Shown piece by piece: positions 15,621 through 22,637 of a stretch of 26,913 nucleotides of DNA. The stretch's first letter is position 1. The number at the start of each line of letters is the position of its first letter. Source of the stretch: a virus; IMG/VR virus record IMGVR_UViG_3300025151_000242, positions 1 through 26,913 of that record. The stretch is one strand, 5' to 3'. A program made the translations under genes and the position numbers. The notes beneath the pieces are model-generated. The model ran no database searches and had not been told where the DNA came from. It was given only the letters and a program-made list of their open reading frames with translations.

Positions 15621-16134
15621 GTAAAGCTGCTCCTCGTTCAGCAGAAGAACCAGTGCTTGCATTACCTCCGCTACCACTTCCACCATTACCACCATATTGG
15701 CCTCCTCTGTAGGCATCTTTTGTGGTAACAGTTCCAAATTGTCCTTTGTTTATTCTGTCTTGTAAGTCTCTTGTCTGTTCTCTTCTTATTGCTTTCTCTG
15801 TTCTTTTTGCTTGTAAATAATCTGCTATAGTTTTTGATCTTCCAAAAGTACTTGTTTGAAGACGATTATTAAATCCTGATAAAGCACCAATGCCTAAACC
15901 AGCTGGACCTAAAAAACCAAAACCTAAAGGGCCGGTGAGAGTTGAACTCAATCCGAATGCTTTGCCTAATGCAGGTAAACCAAGTTTACTTGCAGCCACA
16001 TCTATTGCTTTTTGTTTTGCCATATTAGTTATGGCTGTTCCAATAACATCTCTCATATCAGGAACTTGTTGCTCTGGTGGAGCAAATGCAGCAATACCCA
16101 TGGGTTGCGTACCAAAACCTAATTCATTTTCCAT
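15613..16134 (-). CDS. Small virion-associated protein with hydrophobic glycine-rich core, 173 aa
   Basis: Residues 50-88 are hydrophobic and glycine-rich (LGLPALGKAFGLSSTLTGPL, GFGFLGPAGLGIGALSGF), followed by a basic helix (LQAKRTEKAIRREQTRDLQD) and a low-complexity Gly/Ser tail (GGQYGGNGGSGSGGNAS). The layout resembles the N-terminal parts of the large ejection-type proteins at 3-11 kb. Its ATG shares a base with the stop of the tail tube gene (TAATG). A minor virion or injected protein is likely; no homologue with known function recognised. Confidence 0.55.
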   Translation of the reverse strand: MENELGFGTQPMGIAAFAPPEQQVPDMRDVIGTAITNMAKQKAIDVAASKLGLPALGKAFGLSSTLTGPLGFGFLGPAGLGIGALSGFNNRLQTSTFGRSKTIADYLQAKRTEKAIRREQTRDLQDRINKGQFGTVTTKDAYRGGQYGGNGGSGSGGNASTGSSAERGAALHG

Positions 16135-18287
16135 TATCCCCTCATTCCGTCTGGTTGAATATCTGCTCTAAAAGTCCCATAACGCCAACTTTGATCAGTA
16201 GATGTGTTTTCTATTTTCAAACTTGCAAATCTTGTTCTAGCTCTAGTGTCAACTTTGTTAGTTGTGTTATTAATTGTAAACGGACCCAAGGGTGATGAGG
16301 TTGCGGTGTCCGTTGGAAAACTTCTTAGATTAATTGTTACTCTTGCATCACCTGTCAAAACTTTAAAATCTGGAATAAATCTTCTCATACTCATAAAAAA
16401 TTGGCCATCGCCTCCAATGTTTAAATCGAAATCACCTGATTGAATAAAAGCAGGAATTGCTGTTTTTGCTCCTGTAGCATCTACTTGATTCACACCTTTT
16501 TCATGTTCGTAATATATTGTAGACCCATTGGTATTTGTTACACCTTGGATAGTTGGAAAGGTCGGAGTGCCTGTAGAATTAAATTCAGTTGCATAAGGGT
16601 GATCGTATAGATTAGCATCCACATAGGTAGTTCTTGCTAAAGAACCTGTCGTCCAAACCCCGCTTTGATAATTGTAGGTTACACACCTATCAACGTTGTC
16701 ACTACCTGATTTTGGATAGAACCAAACTATCTCTTCGTATAGTGTATATAATCCAGCATATACCGATTCTCCATTATCATAATTAATTCCTAAGTTATCC
16801 CCTTTAGTTGTAAATACAAAGTCTTCAACTAAACAAGGTAAAGCTTTAACAGTACCATCGTAAACAAAAAAACCTCCAGCTTCACCCATCCAATATACTG
16901 CTCCATTTACATATTTTATTGAGTGTTGCCCTATTGCTCCACAATTTGAACCAACTTGTCTAACAGAAAAAGTGAAAGGTGGCCCAACAAATTGAATCAC
17001 ATATGCAGCACTGTCAGTCAAAACAAGAGTATAATCTTTACCTTTTACAGCTCCTACGATTTTTGTTCCAGAGTCTAATCTAAATGACCCTGCTGTGTTT
17101 GTTGAAGTTGCTGTATAATTATTAATATTTTCTTGATCTGAAAACCTAATGAATAATTTATCTTGAGTGCCACCACTTCCTATAGTTGTCTCTGTACCTA
17201 ACATAAATAGGTGTCTATCTCTGTCTGAAACTAGTGACATAACTGATGCAGTCGGTGCATTTGAAATAACTACCGCTCTCGTAGTAAGAGCATTCGAATC
17301 TGCATTAATAGGGTTCCATGAAAATGATCTACCATTTTTAATAGTTGCAATTAGTTGTTGACCAAAATTATCTAAGGACCAAGAAGCAGGATCAATTGAT
17401 AAAGTTTGTGATAAAGAAGCTTGACCCCAACCAGTAAAAAATTCAACTCCTGCTCCATCTGAATGTGCAGATCTAGTGCCCGCAGCTGCTCTTGTAATGC
17501 CAGTTAAATCATTAGAAGAAATACCAGTATAGGAAATAAATTCTGCTCCAACTTTTATAGTTCCCGAAGTAGGAAAACCAGTAGTTGATGATAATGTTAT
17601 CGATGTACCAGAACCTCCAGTACCAGCTGTATCATCTAAAAGAGCACCATTTAAAGTTGAAAAAACTTGCTGACCGCCACCCCATAAAGCTGTGCCCCAA
17701 CCAAATCCGTATGTTTGTGATAATGACCCTACTTTTTCGTATGGATTAATTGTGGCAGCACCACTTCCGTTTACAGTTGTCCCTGCTGCCGATGCCATGG
17801 TAATTGTAAAATCATCACTACCAGGAACAGAAATTACTTCAAAAGTATTTGTTTCAAAGTCTGCTGCAGAATAACCTGCACCTACTGGTGGTGTGACTGA
17901 TGTAAATGTAAATAAATCACCCGCCTCTAGTCCATGAGCTGGTTTGTTAACAGTCACAGTAGCTGATGTATTAACGGTATCAAATGTGCAACCTGTTATA
18001 GCTGTGGCTAATGGCGTAATGTCATAAAATGATCCCTCATAATATATTACTAAAACTCTATTAGTGCCTATTGCAGCGTATCTTCTTCCATCTAAATCTG
18101 CCCAAACAAATTGTTCTCTTGCAGCACCAACTATAGTGCCTGATAAAAGTTGTTCCCAACCACCAATCTTTTCTGGAAGTCCATATCTGAATCTGACAAA
18201 ATCACCGTCTGTCCATTGACCTTCGGCTCCTACTTCAGTGACTTGTTTATTAAATCCAGGTGCTATTTGTACATTTGTTAAAGGCAT
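16134..18287 (-). CDS. Large tail tube/hub protein, 717 aa
   Basis: The start MPLTNVQIAPGFNKQVTEVG, then WTDGDFVRFRYGLPEKIGGW and RRYAAIGTNRVLVIYYEG, is characteristic of the big tail protein of marine podoviruses that forms the tube or hub below the adaptors (compared with P22 gp10-like proteins). Repeated short beta-strands around 120-560 suggest propeller-like blades, with SLVSDRDRHLFMLG and VYWMGEAGGFFVYDGT as typical blade sequences. The C-terminus ends WRYGTFRADIQPDGMRG. No Shine-Dalgarno precedes the ATG; a near-consensus promoter ends six bases before it, so a leaderless mRNA is predicted. It separates the two cargo blocks. Confidence 0.78.
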   Translation of the reverse strand: MPLTNVQIAPGFNKQVTEVGAEGQWTDGDFVRFRYGLPEKIGGWEQLLSGTIVGAAREQFVWADLDGRRYAAIGTNRVLVIYYEGSFYDITPLATAITGCTFDTVNTSATVTVNKPAHGLEAGDLFTFTSVTPPVGAGYSAADFETNTFEVISVPGSDDFTITMASAAGTTVNGSGAATINPYEKVGSLSQTYGFGWGTALWGGGQQVFSTLNGALLDDTAGTGGSGTSITLSSTTGFPTSGTIKVGAEFISYTGISSNDLTGITRAAAGTRSAHSDGAGVEFFTGWGQASLSQTLSIDPASWSLDNFGQQLIATIKNGRSFSWNPINADSNALTTRAVVISNAPTASVMSLVSDRDRHLFMLGTETTIGSGGTQDKLFIRFSDQENINNYTATSTNTAGSFRLDSGTKIVGAVKGKDYTLVLTDSAAYVIQFVGPPFTFSVRQVGSNCGAIGQHSIKYVNGAVYWMGEAGGFFVYDGTVKALPCLVEDFVFTTKGDNLGINYDNGESVYAGLYTLYEEIVWFYPKSGSDNVDRCVTYNYQSGVWTTGSLARTTYVDANLYDHPYATEFNSTGTPTFPTIQGVTNTNGSTIYYEHEKGVNQVDATGAKTAIPAFIQSGDFDLNIGGDGQFFMSMRRFIPDFKVLTGDARVTINLRSFPTDTATSSPLGPFTINNTTNKVDTRARTRFASLKIENTSTDQSWRYGTFRADIQPDGMRG

Positions 18288-18292
18288 GGCAT

Positions 18293-18321
18293 ATTATAAC
18301 ATTGTATATTTGATATGTAAA
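18293..18321 (-). promoter_or_regulatory. Near-consensus sigma70 promoter with leaderless start for the tail tube gene
   Basis: On the minus strand TTTACA (18316-18321) and TATAAT (18293-18298) are separated by exactly 17 bases, a match of 11 of 12 to the sigma70 consensus. The last base of the -10 is only six bases from the A of the ATG at 18287, so transcription should begin at or next to the start codon. No Shine-Dalgarno is present. The 47-base gap is one of the few in this region. Confidence 0.6.
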
Positions 18322-18334
18322 TTTACTGTAAGCC

Positions 18335-18553
18335 CTATTTGTCTTCAAAAATATTATCTTCATCCTTTAAAACACCATGTTCTCTAGCATCTCCAAACAG
18401 TCGGGTGGATTCTGATATAAATTTTAATAAATGTGAAGAAAATGCGTAGGTGCTTTTTCTATCTAAAATTATACAACCTCTCAATAGAATTGATATTTTT
18501 TCTTTAAAAGAAAGCTCTATTTTTAATTTTTCTTTGTCGTGTTTAAAAATCAT
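18335..18553 (-). CDS. Small conserved phage protein, 72 aa
   Basis: It begins MIFKHDKEKLKIELSFKEKI and continues LRGCIILDRKSTYAFSSHLL, with a Lys/Glu-rich N-terminal helix and an acidic C-terminus (EHGVLKDEDNIFEDK). I recall similar small proteins in cyanophages and other marine phages, without a known function. It is the last gene of the first cargo block and lies two bases after an oxygenase-like gene; no Shine-Dalgarno. No membrane segment. Confidence 0.65.
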   Translation of the reverse strand: MIFKHDKEKLKIELSFKEKISILLRGCIILDRKSTYAFSSHLLKFISESTRLFGDAREHGVLKDEDNIFEDK

Positions 18554-18555
18554 AT

Positions 18556-19077
18556 TTATATAGTTACATTAGTGTTGAAAGATATAATTATTTTTTCATC
18601 ATTACAAGTATTTATAGGAGATCCATGTGGCAAGAAACCAGGAAAACTTAAAATCATTCCTTCATTAATCTCTATATTTAATTGTTTCTTACTTAAGGTA
18701 AATATTTTTGTATTCACATTTTTATTAGGAAGAGACACATAAAGTATATTAGTAAAATTAGCTCCTGGATGAGTATGTGGGCTATCGTAACTATTTTTTT
18801 TATAAAGATGAAACCATAAATTTTCTACGGTAATTGTTTTTAAATTGTTATCATTAGTAAAAGATTTAAAAAATTTTTTTAGTATATTTTTTTCTAAATA
18901 TTTTACATATTTTCTTTTATTGTTATCTCCTTGATATCTATCAGTATAAGATACACATTCTCCACCTTCATTAGTTGTAATACCTTCAGCGGTTTTGATT
19001 AAACTTATTATATTTTCTTTATGTAAATAGAAATTTTCTATTTGATACTTAAAAAAAATATCATTTTCATTTATCAT
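18556..19077 (-). CDS. 2OG-Fe(II) oxygenase-like protein (HxH variant), 173 aa
   Basis: It fits the 2OG-FeII_Oxy_5 pattern: ITVENLWFHLYKKNSYDSPH then THPGANFTNILYVSLP with His101 and His103 as paired ligands (HxH in place of HxD), and EGMILSFPGFLPHGSP with His151 as distal ligand. The usual 2-oxoglutarate Arg is replaced by Lys162 in EKIIISFNT. Two starts are possible, 19104 and 19077; neither has a Shine-Dalgarno. I chose 19077 because it overlaps the upstream stop by only 11 bases, like other junctions here; the longer form adds MDVPITVKK. It shares its HxH and Lys features with the gene at 13800-14318. Substrate unknown. Confidence 0.65.
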   Translation of the reverse strand: MINENDIFFKYQIENFYLHKENIISLIKTAEGITTNEGGECVSYTDRYQGDNNKRKYVKYLEKNILKKFFKSFTNDNNLKTITVENLWFHLYKKNSYDSPHTHPGANFTNILYVSLPNKNVNTKIFTLSKKQLNIEINEGMILSFPGFLPHGSPINTCNDEKIIISFNTNVTI

Positions 19078-19621
19078 TTTTTTGACAGTGATGGGCACGT
19101 CCATCTAGTTCGAAATTTTTGTAAGGACCATTTGCGTCAACATAATGTAAAAAACATTGAGTGTGATAATTGCCTTGTAGTTTTTGTCGTCCATGAGAAA
19201 ATTCTCTACCTAAATATATTAAACCATCGCCAGGAAATAAATGAATTTCTTCTTCATCAATAATAATTGGCCAGTTAGATCCATCACTATCAATTGCTAC
19301 TGTCACACTTATTTCACAAGCTTCTCTATCTTTATGAAATAATAATTCAGATTGATATGTGTACATTCTCCAATAAGAATAAGTTGGTAATAATTGTAAT
19401 TTTGTTAAGTCTTCTATTTTACTTTTTTTATTTATTAATAAACTTTCAAAAATTTCATCATATTGAAATACTGTATCTAAATTAGTTACTTTAGAATTAT
19501 TATCAAAATTTGTTGTGTTATTGAGATGTTTAAATTTACAATATAATTTTAATAAATCTTTTTCTTCTTTTGTTAAAAAATCTTTTATTTTTTTATATTT
19601 AAAATTATTTAAAGTGCCCAT
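19067..19621 (-). CDS. 2OG-Fe(II) oxygenase-like protein (HxD type), 184 aa
   Basis: YSYWRMYTYQSELLFHKDRE holds His96 and Asp98; ACEISVTVAIDSDGSNWPII follows; then HLFPGDGLIYLGREFSHGRQ has the distal His143 and Arg145. The succession CEISVT, WPI, GDGLIY and H-x-R is one I recall from oxygenase-like proteins of marine viruses. The N-terminal third is helical and lysine-rich. Its ATG lies 13 bases inside the end of the upstream oxygenase-like gene and has no Shine-Dalgarno, so it depends on coupling. The region is clearly more AT-rich than the structural genes. Substrate unknown. Confidence 0.68.
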   Translation of the reverse strand: MGTLNNFKYKKIKDFLTKEEKDLLKLYCKFKHLNNTTNFDNNSKVTNLDTVFQYDEIFESLLINKKSKIEDLTKLQLLPTYSYWRMYTYQSELLFHKDREACEISVTVAIDSDGSNWPIIIDEEEIHLFPGDGLIYLGREFSHGRQKLQGNYHTQCFLHYVDANGPYKNFELDGRAHHCQKNDK

Positions 19622-20199
19622 GATACTATTGAATATCTAACTCCAGATTTTACAGGTTCAACACAATGTGGATATAAAAAATTACTCGGAAACACAACTA
19701 ATTTATTTGCTTTAGGTTCTATTTTCACTTCATGTTTTTCATTAGGTGTACAAAAAGAAAGTGCACCTCCTTCATAGTTATCGTTTATAAAAAAAACTAA
19801 ACTTAATGTTCTTGGTAATTTTCTGTGATGGTCTGTGTGATAATTATAATGCCCACTCTTTTCGTATTTTAAAACATCAATATTTGTTAGCTGAAGATCT
19901 ACAAAGTGTTTAGATTTTATTTCTGCAAAATATTTTTGGATACTTTTATTGAATATGTTTTTTAAAAAGTTAGCCCAGTGTACTTCAGTCATATTATCCC
20001 AATCAGTGCCTAGACCCCAACACATGACATCTCTAATTTCTTTGTTTACACCCTCATTACCTTTTTTACCTAAAATAGATCCATCCGTAAAATTAGAAAA
20101 CTTAGATTGACATACGCTTAACAAATTTGTGAGTTTGTTTTTAGGTAAAACATTTTCAAAAATTATTACAAAATCATTTAATTTATTTTCTATTTCCAT
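19609..20199 (-). CDS. 2OG-Fe(II) oxygenase, prolyl-4-hydroxylase/PKHD-like (HxD type), 196 aa
   Basis: This is the best-matching oxygenase of the set. KYEKSGHYNYHTDHHRKLPR gives His121 and Asp123; TLSLVFFINDNYEGGALSFC is the typical major-sheet segment; NKLVVFPSNFLYPHCVEPV has His178; and GVRYSIVSW has Arg188. It resembles prolyl-4-hydroxylase-like and PKHD enzymes that hydroxylate peptide side chains. An in-frame TTG lies five codons upstream, but the ATG at 20199 is preferred. The start overlaps the DUF6065-like gene by 10 bases at a run of eight A residues. No Shine-Dalgarno. Protein target unknown. Confidence 0.82.
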   Translation of the reverse strand: MEIENKLNDFVIIFENVLPKNKLTNLLSVCQSKFSNFTDGSILGKKGNEGVNKEIRDVMCWGLGTDWDNMTEVHWANFLKNIFNKSIQKYFAEIKSKHFVDLQLTNIDVLKYEKSGHYNYHTDHHRKLPRTLSLVFFINDNYEGGALSFCTPNEKHEVKIEPKANKLVVFPSNFLYPHCVEPVKSGVRYSIVSWAL

Positions 20200-20942
20200 A
20201 TTTTTTTTGACCAAAACTTTCTTTTGTATATATCAAATATTCTTATGTTGTGCAAAAATCCTAATTTAGTGCCAATGTCTTTATGAGTATTAAAGCTCAT
20301 GTTCCACTCTTGTCTTTTAAAAGGGATAACCTGCACATATGGTGTGCCTATTCTATATAATTTATTTAAGCTTTCATCTTTTCCAAGATTAAAAACAAAA
20401 GGAAAATTTATTTTTGCATTGTAAGTATCTGTATCAACGATGCCTGGTAGAATACTAAACTTACTTTCTCTATGCATGGGTGGTATAAATAAACAAGAAT
20501 AACCAGGAGGAGTCGTAATCGTCCACGGATTTAAAATTTTAGGTATGTTTTTACCAAAGTTTTTTTTACCATACAAAGAATCTGGGCCACCAACTTGTTT
20601 AACGTCATGCTCTTCTGTATGAGCATTTAAATTATATCCTTTCATCTGAGAAATTGTGCCATCTAAACCTTGTCCAAATTGAATCAAATTAATTTTTTCT
20701 TTTAACTCTTCTTCATAAAAATTTATTTTTAAAAAAAGATCTTGGGGTAATCTTAATAAATATCCTGCAGTAATAGAATCTAAAACAGGAACACAAGATT
20801 TAACACTTAAATCTTTTGGGTTTGGAGTTTGAAATTTTGGAACTTTTTTAAACCATTCAGGAATATCAACTTTTGCAGGAATAGGACGAAGTTTTTCCTC
20901 ATCCACCAAATCTTGATGAATAGTAAATTTTATGTCTGGCAT
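20190..20942 (-). CDS. DUF6065-like protein, 250 aa
   Basis: The features that suggest the DUF6065 group are an N-terminal PIPAKVDIPEWFKKVP (20-35), a CVPVLDSITAGYLLRLPQD segment (50-68), NPWTITTPPGYSCLFIPP (138-155) and LPGIVDTDTYNAKINFPFVF (165-184). I recall such proteins beside 2OG oxygenase-like genes in marine phages. The biochemical function is not established; an enzyme-like beta-rich fold is expected. The C-terminus is basic (DIYKRKFWSKKIWK) and is encoded across an A8 run where a -1 shift would enter the next gene. It heads the first cargo block, seven bases after the putative assembly gene's stop. Confidence 0.55.
   Translation of the reverse strand: MPDIKFTIHQDLVDEEKLRPIPAKVDIPEWFKKVPKFQTPNPKDLSVKSCVPVLDSITAGYLLRLPQDLFLKINFYEEELKEKINLIQFGQGLDGTISQMKGYNLNAHTEEHDVKQVGGPDSLYGKKNFGKNIPKILNPWTITTPPGYSCLFIPPMHRESKFSILPGIVDTDTYNAKINFPFVFNLGKDESLNKLYRIGTPYVQVIPFKRQEWNMSFNTHKDIGTKLGFLHNIRIFDIYKRKFWSKKIWK
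20201..20208 (-). other. A8 run at overlapping gene junction, possible -1 slippery site
   Basis: Eight consecutive A residues on the minus strand lie at the end of the DUF6065-like gene in the phase A-AAA-AAA, and the start of the next gene follows at once. A -1 shift would pass from the first frame into the second and give a fused protein. No downstream pseudoknot was established, and A-runs are common in this AT-rich genome. Confidence 0.25.
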
Positions 20943-20948
20943 AAATCA

Positions 20949-21368
20949 TTATGGTAATTCTAGAATACTTTTGCTAGAAAAACCACTCTGACTATTAAAC
21001 CATACTTGAAAATTGTCAATTGGAAAAGTTAATGTTGATGTATCAATAGATTGTAAATTGTTTCTGTATTGTGTCCATTCACTATCATTTGAATTTGCTA
21101 AAAAATCATTTACAAGATGAAGTTGATTAGCTATTTCTTTTTCAAATCCCTCTTTAGTATGAGACCAACTTTCTTCATCTGATATCACTACGTTATCACC
21201 ATTTAAAACAGCTTTTTTAGTTTGGTTAGCTACACTAGCATAATCAGAATCATTAGCTTCTTTAGATTTACCACCATTTAAAAGTAATAGATGATGATCT
21301 TTAAGCGCATCCGTTGGAGCGAGTTTATGTAATTTATTTTCAGAATCAAATATAAAATGTTTTGCCAT
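20949..21368 (-). CDS. Possible tail-fibre assembly/chaperone-like protein, 139 aa
   Basis: The N-terminus (MAKHFIFDSENKLHKLAP) is followed by an acidic helical region. The C-terminal part has DSEWTQYRNNLQSIDTSTLT then FPIDNFQVWFNSQSG, similar in form to the W-x2-YR-x2-L-x-I pattern near the end of many tail-fibre assembly proteins. These act as chaperones for folding or attaching the fibre. It lies two bases after the tail fibre gene, the usual place for such a gene. The match is by motif only and the family is diverse. Confidence 0.5.
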   Translation of the reverse strand: MAKHFIFDSENKLHKLAPTDALKDHHLLLLNGGKSKEANDSDYASVANQTKKAVLNGDNVVISDEESWSHTKEGFEKEIANQLHLVNDFLANSNDSEWTQYRNNLQSIDTSTLTFPIDNFQVWFNSQSGFSSKSILELP

Positions 21369-21370
21369 AA

Positions 21371-22582
21371 TTAACTTCCACTATTATCATAAAATATTAA
21401 ACCACCCTTTTTACCTGAATTACCAGGAGTCTGTTTTGGCACGTTAGCACCACCAGTCAAGATGCTACTATCTGCAAGAACGAAAGTGCTACCTGAAGAG
21501 TTTGCAGTATAAAAGGCTGTACCAGAACCTACTGTGCCATTCGTTCCAGGTGTTCCAGGCGTCTCCATGCTTCCTGCATTACCTCTGTTACCACCGTTCA
21601 AAGAAAATAAATTTGTAATTGATGTCGAGCCTCCGTTTTGACCTGCTTGTGTCATAGCACCACCACTTCCAGCAGCTCCTACAGCGTAAGGTTGTGAGAA
21701 AGGCGCAGAAATAGTTCCTTGAAAGATTCCAAAAATTCCAGATCCTCCTGATGATCCTCCTCCATTACCAAATTGGACACCTCCAGCTCCACCTCCTCCT
21801 CCAGAGGCAGCGTAGGCAATATATCGAGTGCCATTTGCAGTAGCAGTTCCAGATGCAGGACCATAGGCTGCAACAGAGCCAATAAAGTTTCCTCCACCTG
21901 CAGTTCCACTAGAAGCAGATGTTAATCGACCTTGAGCATCTACAGTAATAGACGCAAGAGTGTATGAACCTGCTGATACAGATGTATCTGCTAATTGATC
22001 GGCACCCACTGCATCATTTGCTATCATGGCTTGTTGTACTTGGACTTCACCAATTGTACCAGCTGAGACAGCACCTAAAACTCTGTTGTTTGTTGTTGTG
22101 TCTTGCATTTTTGCAAATGTCACAGCATCATCTGCTATTTGAGCAGTTCCTATAGTGCCGCCTAAAGTATCTAACGATACTTCATTTAAGTTTGTTCCAT
22201 CTGAATAAGCAGCATAAATTTTTTGTGCGTCAGGAGTAAAACCTGTCCCCGATGCAGTTTTGATTGTGAGGTTAGTTGGATTAGTTACAGCGGTGCAATC
22301 AAAAATATAAAATTTTTCTATTGAATCTGGTATGGTACATATAGTTGATGCACCTGCAGTAATTGTTGCAAATTTTATAACCAGATTTCTTGCATTAGAA
22401 ATAGTACCATCTGACATTGCAAGAGCAGTTGTGCCTCCAGATGATAGTGTTACTTGTTCAAAACCTGCTATTGCTTGTTGAACTAAATTTAAATTATTGT
22501 TTGTCTTATCACCCCAAGTACCGGCATTTTCACCAGTAGTCATTAATTCTAGTTTTAAATCACTTGAATAGTTAGATGCCAT
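21371..22582 (-). CDS. Tail fibre protein with glycine-rich receptor-binding tip, 403 aa
   Basis: The N-terminal MASNYSSDLKLELMTTGENA, then GTWGDKTNNNLNLVQQAIAG, is a common phage tail-fibre attachment domain. A shaft with Asp/Ala repeats follows (GGTIGTAQIADDAVTFAKM, SYTLASITVDAQGRLTSASS). From about 229 to 345 the chain is glycine-rich (SGGGGGAGGVQ, NGGGSSGGSGIFG, PYAVGAAGSGG), resembling Gly-rich tip domains built from polyglycine helices that carry receptor loops. Residues 342-353 (TPGTPGTNGTVG) have glycine at every third position like collagen. AAGGAG precedes the ATG and a promoter candidate lies at 22609-22637. It should bind the host surface. Confidence 0.85.
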   Translation of the reverse strand: MASNYSSDLKLELMTTGENAGTWGDKTNNNLNLVQQAIAGFEQVTLSSGGTTALAMSDGTISNARNLVIKFATITAGASTICTIPDSIEKFYIFDCTAVTNPTNLTIKTASGTGFTPDAQKIYAAYSDGTNLNEVSLDTLGGTIGTAQIADDAVTFAKMQDTTTNNRVLGAVSAGTIGEVQVQQAMIANDAVGADQLADTSVSAGSYTLASITVDAQGRLTSASSGTAGGGNFIGSVAAYGPASGTATANGTRYIAYAASGGGGGAGGVQFGNGGGSSGGSGIFGIFQGTISAPFSQPYAVGAAGSGGAMTQAGQNGGSTSITNLFSLNGGNRGNAGSMETPGTPGTNGTVGSGTAFYTANSSGSTFVLADSSILTGGANVPKQTPGNSGKKGGLIFYDNSGS

Positions 22583-22608
22583 AAAAAATTCTCCTTAGTA
22601 ATGTTTGT

Positions 22609-22637
22609 ATTTTAACTCAATCAGGCAGCTAAATCAA
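22609..22637 (-). promoter_or_regulatory. Sigma70-like promoter before the tail fibre gene
   Basis: On the minus strand TTGATT (22632-22637, four of six to consensus) and TAAAAT (22609-22614, five of six) are 17 bases apart. The start would be near 22602, with a leader of about 20 bases that holds TAAGGAG before the ATG at 22582. The -35 lies in the last codons of the upstream gene. Confidence 0.45.

Noticed and set aside
15621-15737. N-terminal extension of the 54-aa gene
   Set aside because: It is out-of-frame reading of the Gly/Ser tail of the upstream gene. The ATG at 15620 gives the recognisable protein and the usual overlap.
21679-21909. Second minus-strand frame inside the tail fibre gene
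   Set aside because: It is a shifted reading of the glycine-rich tip; the main frame is supported by a ribosome site and by fibre-type sequence at both ends.
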